6,482 nt of DNA. Source: CAYQMF01 sp964418595 (GTDB lineage: Bacteria; Planctomycetota; UBA1135; UBA2386). The notes under the pieces were generated by a model. It was not told the origin of the DNA. It did not search any database and saw nothing but the letters and a program-made list of their open reading frames with translations. A program made the translations under genes and the position numbers. The DNA lies in NCBI GenBank assembly GCA_964418595.1, contig CAYQMF010000199.1, forward strand, positions 1-6,482, written 5' to 3'. Positions 1 through 6,482 of this stretch are shown piece by piece (the first letter of the stretch is position 1; every line of letters begins with the position of its first letter).

Positions 1-2
1 CC

Positions 3-1484
<1,482 letters not shown>

Positions 1485-1494
1485 ACGGTCGATC

Positions 1495-1517
1495 CGCGTC
1501 GGGATGGGGCCGACGCG
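1495..1517 (+). terminator. Hairpin after hppA, candidate terminator
   Basis: A perfect 8-bp inverted repeat (CGCGTCGG and CCGACGCG, 7-base loop) begins 10 bases after the hppA stop codon. Its position suggests transcript 3'-end formation or stabilisation for hppA. No T-tract follows, so it is not a classical intrinsic terminator. Confidence 0.4.
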
Positions 1518-1582
1518 AACGAGGCTTCGGCGCGAGGTCGCGGCGCCGGCGGAGTGGGCACGCCCACCCACCCCGCGGGTTC

Positions 1583-1591
1583 TGGTATCCT
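1583..1591 (+). promoter_or_regulatory. Possible extended -10 promoter element for rsfS
   Basis: The sequence TGGTATCCT reads as an extended -10 element (TG, one base, TATCCT). It lies in an otherwise non-coding stretch and would start transcription near base 1598, giving a short leader of about 25-30 bases before the rsfS ribosome-binding site and start. No good -35 is seen. A dyad, GTGGGC-AC-GCCCAC (1554-1567), lies just upstream and could be an operator or chance. If the promoter is real, the upstream GTG at 1554 cannot be the rsfS start. Confidence 0.3.
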
Positions 1592-1610
1592 TCGGCGCGA
1601 CCGAAACCTC

Positions 1611-2009
1611 TTGGAGGCATGCACCATCGACCCCATCGAGTTCGCACAGGATCTCGCCCAGCTCGCCCACGACAAGCAAGGCACCGACATCACCATCCTC
1701 GACATGTCGCGATCGCTGGGCATCGCGGACTACTTCGTGATCGTGACGGCCCGCAACCCGCGCCATGCGCAGGCGCTCGGTAGCGAGTTGCAGTTCCAGA
1801 TGAAGCACCGCGGCCATCCGCCGCTGCGCGCTTCGGGGATCGGGGCCGACAACCGCTGGGTGCTGCTCGATTTCGGGGATGTCGTCGTGCACGTGTTCCT
1901 GGCGGACGCGCGCGAGTTCTACGGCCTCGAGGACCTGTGGGCGGACGCCCGCCGGGTGGCCTTCCAGCCGGCGAACGCGAGCGACGCGGCCACCCCCGCG
2001 ACTCAATGA
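1611..2009 (+). CDS. rsfS: Ribosomal silencing factor RsfS (DUF143/Iojap family)
   Basis: RsfS binds ribosomal protein uL14 on the 50S subunit and blocks subunit joining when nutrients are scarce. The protein shows the family core: DITILDMSRSLGIADYFVIVTARN near the N-terminus, then NRWVLLDFGDVVVHVF and the C-terminal REFYGLEDLWADA block. Where most homologues have an EG pair before the WVLLD strand, this one reads SG. The start is unresolved. The coordinate given uses TTG at 1611, the nearest conventional codon, but the GGAGG at 1613-1617 is ideally spaced for ATC at 1626. That would give a 127-residue protein beginning with Asp-Pro-Ile-Glu-Phe, matching family length. A GTG at 1554 would add an unlikely N-terminus overlapping a possible promoter. 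In many bacteria rsfS follows nadD; here it stands between hppA and a DUF255 gene. Confidence 0.93.
   Translation: MEACTIDPIEFAQDLAQLAHDKQGTDITILDMSRSLGIADYFVIVTARNPRHAQALGSELQFQMKHRGHPPLRASGIGADNRWVLLDFGDVVVHVFLADAREFYGLEDLWADARRVAFQPANASDAATPATQ
1613..1617 (+). promoter_or_regulatory. Shine-Dalgarno GGAGG that bears on the rsfS start
   Basis: GGAGG is the only strong ribosome-binding site near the rsfS N-terminus. It has 8 bases before the in-frame ATC at 1626. The only nearby ATG (1619) is a single base away from it and in the wrong frame. The TTG at 1611 overlaps the site itself, so it could not use it. Confidence 0.5.
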
Positions 2010-2022
2010 CCCGCGCCTGAAA

Positions 2023-2052
2023 CGTCGACGTAGGGCGTGCGTCGACGCAGGG
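2023..2052. repeat. Short direct repeat with palindromic core in the rsfS-DUF255 gap
   Basis: Two 13-base near-identical copies (CGTCGACGTAGGG at 2023-2035 and CGTCGACGCAGGG at 2040-2052) are spaced 17 bases start to start. Each contains the 8-base palindrome CGTCGACG. Tandem palindromes ahead of a gene can be operator sites. In such GC-rich DNA, chance is also plausible. Confidence 0.35.
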
Positions 2053-2079
2053 GCCCGCCCGCATCCCCCCTCGCCCGAC

Positions 2080-2096
2080 GCCGGGCTCGACCCGGC
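2080..2096 (+). promoter_or_regulatory. Hairpin just upstream of the DUF255 start codon
   Basis: A perfect 6-bp stem (GCCGGG and CCCGGC, loop CTCGA) ends 7 bases before the ATG at 2104. It occupies the place where a ribosome-binding site should be, and none is evident. It could restrict translation initiation or form the end of the rsfS transcript. No experimental support is available. Confidence 0.3.
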
Positions 2097-2103
2097 TCAC
2101 GAC

Positions 2104-3867
2104 ATGACCAAGATCGAGTGGAACGAGTTCGAGCCCGCAGTCCTGGAGCGCGCCCGCCGCGCCGACTGCCCGGTCCTGCTCGTGCTCACCACTTCCTGGT
2201 GCCCGCACTCCCGCGAGCTCCTCGCCACCGGGCTGGCGGACCCGGAAGTCGTCGAGCTGGTGCAGGACAGCTTCGTGCCGGTCCTGGTCGACGCCGAACG
2301 GCGCCCCGACGTCAACACCCGGTACGGCAGCGGTGGCTGGCCCACCCTCGCCTACCTCACCCCCGACGGCGAGCTGATCGCCAACGATCGCTACCTGTCC
2401 GGTCCCGAACTGGTCGCGCGCCTCCGCCGGGTCGCCGCGTTCTATCGGGACAAGCGCGGCGAGATCGAGCGCGGCCTGCAGAAGTTGCTGTCGCAGAAGG
2501 CCGAGGACGAGCGCGCCACCGCCACCCGCGGCGCGCTCCGCATGGCGATGGTCGACGACGTCGCCGACGCGATCTTCGAGCGCTACGACCACCGGCACGG
2601 CGGCTGGGGTGAGGCGTCCAAGTTTCCCCACCCCGAAGCGATCGACTTCGCGCTCGTGCGCGTGGCCAAGCTCGGCGACGAGCGCATGCGCGAGGTCGTG
2701 CGCACGACGCTCGTGCGCATGATGGAAGGCGCGATCCACGACAGCGTCGACGGCGGGTTCTTCCGCTACTCGAGCACGCCCGATTGGCAGACGCCGCACT
2801 ACGAGAAGGTGCTCGACGCCAACGCAATGCTGCTGCGCAACTACCTGGAGGCGTACCAGGTGTTCGGCGACCGCGCCTTCCGTCGCACCGCCGAAGGCAT
2901 CGTCGGCTGGCTGCTCGGATCGTTGCTCGACCCGGACACGGGTGCCTTCCGCGGCAGCCGCGACGCCGACGCCGAGTACTACCAGCTCGACAAGGCTGCC
3001 CGCGCCGGGCATGAGCCCCCGCGCCTCGATCGCACCATCTACGCCCACGGCAACGCGATGGCGGTGAGCGCCCTGCTCAAGGCAGCAGTCACGCTCGACC
3101 GCGCCGAGCTCCGCCACCACGCGATGCGCGCGCTCACCTTCGTGCTCGAGAACATGGTCCTGCTGAACAGCGGGCAGCGCGATGCAGGCGTCTACCACTA
3201 CTGGGACGGCACCTACCACCTGCCGGGCATGCTCGCCGACCAGGCCTACATGATCCGCGCCCTCGTCGATGCGTCGCAGCACACCGGCGATGCCGACTAC
3301 CTGCTGCCGGCGGAGGCGATCGCGGAGCTGGCCATCAAGCGGCAGCGGGCCCCGAGCGGCGGCTTCTACGACACCCGCTACGAGCCCGCGTACACCGGGT
3401 CGATGCGGCGCCGCAACCGCAGCATCCTCGAGAACGGAGTGATGGCGGAGTCGCTCGTGCGCCTCGCGGTCCTGTCGCGACGCAGCGAGTTCCACGACGA
3501 GGCGCTGCGCACGCTGGAGTGCTTCGCCGGCGACTACAAGGAGTACGGGTACTACGTGGCCGGCTTCGCGCGCGCCGTCGACCTCGTGTTCTACGAGCCG
3601 CTGCTCATCACCATCGTCGGCCATCGCGACAGCGAAGCCGCCGACGCGTTGCGCCGCGCGTCACTGTCGACCTACGTGCCATCGCGCATGGTGCAGATGC
3701 TCGATCCGCAGTTCGACCCGATCCTGCTCGAGCGCAGCGGGTACGAGGTGCGTGAGGCCCCGGTCGTGTACCTGTCCGTGGGCAGGTCGACCAAGGCGGT
3801 GGTGCGCACCCCGGAGCAGCTCATCGCCAAGATCACCGAGCTGGAGGCGGAGCGTCGGCGGCACTGA
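2104..3867 (+). CDS. Thioredoxin-like plus alpha/alpha-barrel protein (DUF255, YyaL/SPATA20-type)
   Basis: A 587-residue protein with no signal peptide, so probably cytoplasmic. Residues 1-115 form a thioredoxin-like domain: WCPHS places the redox-site cysteine at 33 (Cys-Pro-His-Ser, so one cysteine only), a DAERRPD strand end follows near 63-69, and GGWPT supplies the cis-proline (Pro80). From about 145 onwards it resembles the six-hairpin barrel of YyaL/SPATA20: GGFFRYSSTPDW near 217, PHYEK near 231, LEAYQ, SRDADAEYY near 285, LADQAYMIRAL near 375 and GGFYDT near 419. Family function is not established; a glycosidase- or epimerase-like barrel is the usual structural comparison. The typical family motif is CHWCHVM and the usual size somewhat larger, so this is a divergent member. 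ATG 2104 is the first sensible start; upstream in-frame sequence overlaps rsfS. No clear ribosome-binding site is visible. The TGA stop is the first codon of the repeat array. Confidence 0.9.
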   Translation: MTKIEWNEFEPAVLERARRADCPVLLVLTTSWCPHSRELLATGLADPEVVELVQDSFVPVLVDAERRPDVNTRYGSGGWPTLAYLTPDGELIANDRYLSGPELVARLRRVAAFYRDKRGEIERGLQKLLSQKAEDERATATRGALRMAMVDDVADAIFERYDHRHGGWGEASKFPHPEAIDFALVRVAKLGDERMREVVRTTLVRMMEGAIHDSVDGGFFRYSSTPDWQTPHYEKVLDANAMLLRNYLEAYQVFGDRAFRRTAEGIVGWLLGSLLDPDTGAFRGSRDADAEYYQLDKAARAGHEPPRLDRTIYAHGNAMAVSALLKAAVTLDRAELRHHAMRALTFVLENMVLLNSGQRDAGVYHYWDGTYHLPGMLADQAYMIRALVDASQHTGDADYLLPAEAIAELAIKRQRAPSGGFYDTRYEPAYTGSMRRRNRSILENGVMAESLVRLAVLSRRSEFHDEALRTLECFAGDYKEYGYYVAGFARAVDLVFYEPLLITIVGHRDSEAADALRRASLSTYVPSRMVQMLDPQFDPILLERSGYEVREAPVVYLSVGRSTKAVVRTPEQLIAKITELEAERRRH

Positions 3868-3894
3868 GCCGGTCCGCCCTTGGGGCGGAGCGGC
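3868..3894 (+). terminator. Hairpin directly after the DUF255 stop, candidate terminator
   Basis: Arms GCCGGTCCGCCC and GGGCGGAGCGGC with loop TTG begin one base after the TGA of the DUF255 gene. There is one internal G-G mismatch and no following T-tract. It is the first element of the repeat array and probably ends or protects the rightward transcript. Confidence 0.5.
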
Positions 3895-4027
3895 CGCCAA
3901 GACGGCGCAGCGGGGCCGATGCGTCGCCGCGTCGAGGACGGTGCCCCGCGTTGCGACGGCTCCAGAGATGCTTGAGCCGGTCCGCCCTTGGGGCGGAGCG
4001 GCCGCCAAGACGGCGCAGCGGGGCCGA

Positions 4028-4127
4028 NNNNNNNNNNNNNNNNNNNNNNNNNNNNNNNNNNNNNNNNNNNNNNNNNNNNNNNNNNNNNNNNNNNNNNNNN
4101 NNNNNNNNNNNNNNNNNNNNNNNNNNN
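4028..4127. other. Assembly gap, 100 N
   Basis: Exactly 100 N, the conventional placeholder for a gap of unknown size. It lies inside a tandem repeat whose flanks match the same unit, so the real length and copy number are unknown. Failure to assemble through the repeat is the likely cause. Confidence 0.95.
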
Positions 4128-4151
4128 GCGTTGCGACGGCTCCAGAGATGC

Positions 4152-4186
4152 TTGAGCCGGTCCGCCCTTGGGGCGGAGCGGCTCAA
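4152..4186. terminator. Bidirectional inverted repeat at the convergent gene end
   Basis: Arms TTGAGCCGGTCCGCCC (4152-4167) and GGGCGGAGCGGCTCAA (4171-4186) pair over 16 bp with one G-G mismatch and a 3-base loop. The right arm includes the stop codon of the leftward Clp-N gene (TCA at 4183-4185 read on the plus strand). This is the longest stem in the window and sits between convergent genes, so it is a good candidate for terminating both. It lacks a T-tract on either strand. Confidence 0.6.
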
Positions 4187-4671
4187 AACCACTCGGGGAT
4201 GTCCGATTCCTCGAGGCCCATCGCTTCCGCGATCAGCATCGCCACGTAGTCGGGCTCGACGCTGAACTCCTTCAGCGTCTCGAAGCACGAGCCGGCGCGC
4301 ACCGACATCATCGCCACGGCGAGGTGCTCCGGCAGCACCTCCTTGTTCCCCGGGTGCTTGGTGGCGAGGTGCTTGGCGAAGTCGCGGGCGCGCTCGAACA
4401 CAGTGAGCACGTGCCGGTTGAACACCGTCGCGTCGGGCGACTCGGGCTCGCGCGGCAGGCTCTGGACGTACTGGGCGAACATCTCCGCGTCGACGTTGAG
4501 GTCCTGGAAGATGTGCGCGAGCAGGACGCTGCGGTCGAGGGTCAGACCGTAGATCACGTGTCCGGTCGCCACCGACTTGTCGTCGAGGCGCTGCGCGAGG
4601 GCTTCGGCCTCGCGCACGGCCTTGATTGCCTTGGCAGAGAAGCCTTGGAGGAGCGGGTCGTTCTCGGTCAC
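4183..4671 (-). CDS. Stand-alone double Clp N-domain protein
   Basis: The protein resembles the N-terminal substrate/adaptor-binding domain of ClpA/ClpC ATPases, present as two helical repeats. The first starts at GFSAKAIKAVREAEALAQ (about residues 10-75, with ATGHVIYGL matching the usual GTEHLLLGL helix). The second runs from about 85 to 150 (FNRHVLTVFERARDFAKHL and VLPEHLAVAMM). There is no AAA+ ATPase module: the gene ends with a clean TGA after PEWF. At 162 residues it is a complete free-standing Clp_N protein, perhaps an adaptor or decoy for a Clp machine; that role is inferred. I chose GTG at 4671 because the family-like sequence begins right after it. A GTG at 4707 would add 12 residues of unlikely composition. 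Neither has a clear ribosome-binding site. A TAGATT (4682-4687, minus strand) lies 10 bases before the chosen start and could be a -10. Confidence 0.85.
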   Translation of the reverse strand: MTENDPLLQGFSAKAIKAVREAEALAQRLDDKSVATGHVIYGLTLDRSVLLAHIFQDLNVDAEMFAQYVQSLPREPESPDATVFNRHVLTVFERARDFAKHLATKHPGNKEVLPEHLAVAMMSVRAGSCFETLKEFSVEPDYVAMLIAEAMGLEESDIPEWF

Positions 4672-4745
4672 GGGAGGGCGGAATCTAGCGTCGGGGTGCG
4701 CTCCCACGCTGGGCTGCCGGGGGAATTTCGCAACCGAGTCGAGGA

Positions 4746-5249
4746 TCAGGCCTTGCGGCGGGCGACCCGTGCCTCGCGCCGACCCTTCGCCGCCGCGAAG
4801 CGCCGGAGTTCGTCTGCGGTCTCCGGCACGAGGACCGGCACCGGCGTGGGCCTACCGGACTCCGGCGCCAGCGACACGAAGGTCAGGTACGCGGACACCA
4901 CGTGCAGCCGCTCACCGGACCGGCGGTCCTCGCAGAACACCTTCACCCCCACCTCCATCGAGGTGCGGTGCGCGTAGTTGACCGACGCCAGGAGCACGAG
5001 CACCCCACCCACAGGCACCGGGCGCAGGAAGTCGATCTGATCGACGCTCGCAGTGACCACGGGCGTGCGCGCATGCCGGCCCGCGGCGACCGCGGCGCAG
5101 ATGTCGACCCAGTGCATGACCCGACCGCCCATCGCGTTGCCCAGGGGGTTGGCGTCGTTGGGAAAGACGATCTCGGTCATCTCCACCTTGGAGGCGGAGA
5201 CCGGCCGGCGGGCCGGTTCGGGAGCGGGGGCTGGGGCGGCTTCGGTCAT
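4746..5249 (-). CDS. Hotdog-fold acyl-CoA thioesterase (YciA/ACOT type)
   Basis: A 167-residue protein expected to hydrolyse acyl-CoA to free acid and CoA in the cytoplasm. After an Ala/Pro-rich N-terminal tail (residues 1-16) it shows the hotdog signature: PNDANPLGNAMGGRVMHWVD (residues 30-49), where Asn34, the GG at 41-42 and Asp49 match the active-site region of the YciA/ACOT7 family. Then come SVDQIDFLRPVPVGG and the strand with TSMEVGVKVFCED, all usual in this family. The C-terminus is basic (ending in RREARVARRKA). ATG 5249 overlaps the upstream lipoprotein stop as ATGA, so the two are probably co-transcribed and translationally coupled. Chain-length preference cannot be read from the sequence. 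The Clp-N gene follows after 74 bases on the same strand and may be in the same operon or have its own promoter. Confidence 0.92.
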   Translation of the reverse strand: MTEAAPAPAPEPARRPVSASKVEMTEIVFPNDANPLGNAMGGRVMHWVDICAAVAAGRHARTPVVTASVDQIDFLRPVPVGGVLVLLASVNYAHRTSMEVGVKVFCEDRRSGERLHVVSAYLTFVSLAPESGRPTPVPVLVPETADELRRFAAAKGRREARVARRKA

Positions 5250-5695
5250 CGGTCGGGAGCGCCTGGCGGAGCCTCGTGCGGGCGGCGCCCGGGCGGCGGC
5301 TGGACGGGCGCGGGCGTCATCCGCAGCGGGCCGGCCTCGTCGTAGAGGAGCTCGAGCGCCTTGTCCATCGGATAGATGCCGAGGAAGGCCTCCGTCGTCG
5401 CGAACACTTCGCGCCGGTACACGCGGCCGGCCGTGTCGACGTGGCCGAGCCACTGGCCGGCAGGGTTCTCGACATGGAAGAACCGGATCGGCCCGGCCGG
5501 GTCGCGGATCTCCTTGTGCAAGACGTGTCCGACGAGCCGATCGCCGGCGTCGACGCGCCAGCGCGCGAGGTCGACCACCGGCCGCGGCGCCATCGGGTCG
5601 ACGGGCGCCGGAGCACCCGCACACGCGCAGAGCGCCATCCCCGCCCACAGGGCCACGCCCAGCACCGCCGCGTCACGCCGCACCATGCGCGGCAT
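5246..5695 (-). CDS. Probable small lipoprotein of unknown function
   Basis: I do not recognise the family. From ATG 5695 the 149-residue product has a basic N-terminus (MPRMVRRD), a hydrophobic stretch (AAVLGVALWAGMAL) and then LCACAG. Leu-Cys-Ala-Cys is an acceptable if atypical lipobox, with Cys25 as the lipidated residue (Cys23 gives a worse one). A Pro/Ala linker follows, then a compact domain with RWRVDAGDRLVGHVLHKEI, RFFHVENPAGQWLGHVDTAGRVYRR and a helix MDKALELLYDE, and a Pro-rich tail. The domain looks beta-rich and envelope-facing. A second ATG at 5686 would shorten the product by three residues and still leave a good signal peptide. The stop overlaps the thioesterase start (ATGA). 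Upstream, in-frame codons to 5818 run into the divergent kbl gene and are unlikely to be used. Confidence 0.72.
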   Translation of the reverse strand: MPRMVRRDAAVLGVALWAGMALCACAGAPAPVDPMAPRPVVDLARWRVDAGDRLVGHVLHKEIRDPAGPIRFFHVENPAGQWLGHVDTAGRVYRREVFATTEAFLGIYPMDKALELLYDEAGPLRMTPAPVQPPPGRRPHEAPPGAPDR

Positions 5696-5771
5696 GGTAG
5701 CGACGGTCAGAGCCCGAGACCCGTGTTTCGGGTTCCGCGCGCGCAGCGGCCCGGGCAAGATCGCCGCCGTC
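5696..5771. promoter_or_regulatory. Divergent intergenic region between lipoprotein gene and kbl
   Basis: These 76 bases must hold any promoters for both divergent genes. I see no convincing -35/-10 pair on either strand. A small inverted repeat, ACCCG (5719-5723) and CGGGT (5729-5733) with a 5-base loop, lies near the middle and might be an operator. No strong Shine-Dalgarno precedes either start codon. Confidence 0.35.
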
Positions 5772-6482
5772 ATGTACGCCTCCGTCCAGCAACGTCTCCG
5801 TACCGAACTCGACGACATCAGGCAGAACGGTCTCTACAAGGCCGAGCGGGTGCTGGAGGGACCACAGGGCGCGACCATCCGCGTGCGCGGGCGCAGCGTG
5901 TTGTGCTTCTGCGCGAACAACTACCTCGGGCTCGCCAACGACAAGGACCTCATCGCCGCCGGCAAGCGCGCGATGGACTCGCACGGGCTGGGACTGTCGA
6001 GCGTGCGCTTCATCTGCGGCACACAGGACNNNNNNNNNNCGACGCCAACGGCGGGCTGTTCGAGACCCTGCTCGGCGAGAACGACGCGATCATCAGCGAT
6101 TCGCTCAACCACGCGTCGATCATCGACGGGATCCGCCTGTGCAAGGCGCAACGCCTCCGCTACCAGAACGGCGACATGGCGGAACTCGAGCGCTGCCTGC
6201 AGGAGGCCAAGGGGGCGCGCACGCGCCTGATCGCGACCGACGGCGTGTTCAGCATGGATGGCTTCGTGGCGAAGCTGCCGCAGATCTGCGACCTCGCCGA
6301 GAAGTACGACGCGCTGGTGATGGTCGACGACAGCCACTCGACCGGGTTCTTCGGCCCGACCGGGCGCGGCACGCCCGAGTTCCACAAGGTCCAGGCCCGC
6401 GTCGACATCATCACGTCGACGTTCGGCAAGGCGCTGGGTGGCGCGTCGGGCGGCTTCACGACCGGCCGCAAGGAGATCGTCG
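5772..6482 (+). CDS. kbl: Glycine C-acetyltransferase (2-amino-3-ketobutyrate CoA ligase), partial, with internal gap
   Basis: A PLP-dependent alpha-oxoamine synthase. It converts 2-amino-3-ketobutyrate and CoA to glycine and acetyl-CoA, the second step of threonine degradation after threonine dehydrogenase. The N-terminal 86 residues match E. coli Kbl closely (LFCANNYLGLA-type motif at 46-55, MDSHGLGLSSVRFICGTQD at 68-86). After the gap come DANGGLFETLLGENDAIISD, NHASIIDGIRLCKAQR, ATDGVFSMDG, VMVDDSH (Asp codon 6326-6328, His 6335-6337) and STFGKALGG with the PLP lysine at 6428-6430. The start ATG 5772 agrees with the family N-terminus. The 10 N at 6030-6039 replace about 24-25 codons judged against E. 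coli Kbl, including the SSCF part of the cofactor pocket. This makes the downstream part appear in a different frame. I read that as an assembly artefact, not a mutation. The gene continues beyond the window (family length about 395-400). No tdh is visible here. Confidence 0.95.
6030..6039. other. Assembly gap inside kbl, 10 N of incorrect length
   Basis: The frame before the gap ends with GTQD (GAC at 6027-6029). The frame after it resumes with GAC at 6041, preceded by one C that would finish a Phe codon. The two frames do not match over 10 bases. Homology suggests about 74 bases are missing rather than 10. Confidence 0.9.

Larger units (their letters stand above)
3865..4182. repeat. Tandem 108-bp hairpin-rich intergenic repeat array, interrupted by gap
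   Basis: One full unit (3865-3972, 108 bp) is followed by an identical second unit. Its first 55 bases are visible (3973-4027), then the N gap, then the last 25 bases of a unit (4128-4152). A truncated final copy of 30 bases follows (4153-4182). Each unit opens with TGAGCCGGTCCGCCC, TTG and GGGCGGAGCGGC, a 12-bp stem with one G-G mismatch. It also contains a second potential stem (CGTCGC 3922-3927 with GCGACG 3953-3958). Across the unit junction CGGCTC (3957-3962) can pair with GAGCCG (3974-3979). If only one unit spans the gap, the missing sequence is 28 bases; otherwise 28 plus a multiple of 108. No convincing gene lies in this 315-base region. Confidence 0.9.

Noticed and set aside
1554..1610. 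N-terminal extension of rsfS from GTG 1554
   Set aside because: It would overlap a promoter-like element and a dyad. It has no ribosome-binding site and adds residues unlike the family, while a strong GGAGG lies further downstream.
1690..3624. Long open reading frame on the minus strand (644 codons)
   Set aside because: It lies antisense to rsfS and the DUF255 gene, both with clear family motifs. Its low-complexity, Arg/Val/Ala/Gly-rich translation is what GC-rich antisense frames give.
3865..4182. CRISPR array
   Set aside because: The unit is 108 bp and wholly identical, with no short repeat alternating with unique spacers and no cas gene nearby.
3752..4249. Open frames running through the repeat array, with a 36-residue periodic peptide (108 is divisible by 3)
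   Set aside because: The periodicity follows from the DNA repeat length, the frames depend on the N gap, and no ribosome-binding site or family match is seen. The stems and stop-codon placement point to a non-coding role.
5696..5818. N-terminal extension of the lipoprotein gene to 5818
   Set aside because: It would overlap the kbl coding start on the other strand and bury the signal peptide internally.

Overview
The window is a very GC-rich stretch of bacterial chromosome. The coding regions show the strong third-position G/C bias typical of high-GC Proteobacteria-like or Myxococcota/delta-group lineages. No gene here fixes the taxon, so this is only a guess. Two runs of N (100 and 10 bases) mark scaffold joins in a draft or metagenome-derived assembly, and both affect interpretation. 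No phage, IS element, CRISPR array or defence gene is visible.

Layout. The left part is a rightward gene series. It starts with the C-terminal two thirds of a membrane ion-translocating pyrophosphatase (hppA, cut by the window edge), followed by a perfect hairpin that may be its terminator. Next is the ribosomal silencing factor rsfS, whose start codon appears to be non-canonical. Third is a 587-residue thioredoxin-like/DUF255 (YyaL/SPATA20-type) protein with an alpha/alpha-barrel region.

The middle, about 315 bases, has no convincing gene. It is filled by tandem copies of a 108-bp, hairpin-rich repeat interrupted by the 100-N gap. The array starts exactly at the TGA of the rightward DUF255 gene and ends against the TGA of a convergent leftward gene. 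Its last copy forms a near-perfect 16-bp-arm inverted repeat, so it probably acts as a bidirectional terminator, and the repeat itself probably caused the assembly gap.

The right part has three leftward genes: a probable small lipoprotein of unknown function, a hotdog-fold acyl-CoA thioesterase overlapping it by ATGA, and a stand-alone double Clp N-domain protein. Divergent from these is kbl (glycine C-acetyltransferase), running off the right edge. The 10-N gap inside kbl has the wrong length, giving a false frameshift.

Functionally the genes are mostly housekeeping or metabolism: PPi-driven ion pumping, ribosome hibernation, acyl-CoA hydrolysis, threonine/glycine catabolism and proteostasis. 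They do not form one recognisable pathway. I see no convincing new multi-gene system. The most interesting items are the intergenic repeat array built around the stop codons, the probable ATC start of rsfS, and the orphan Clp-N protein.
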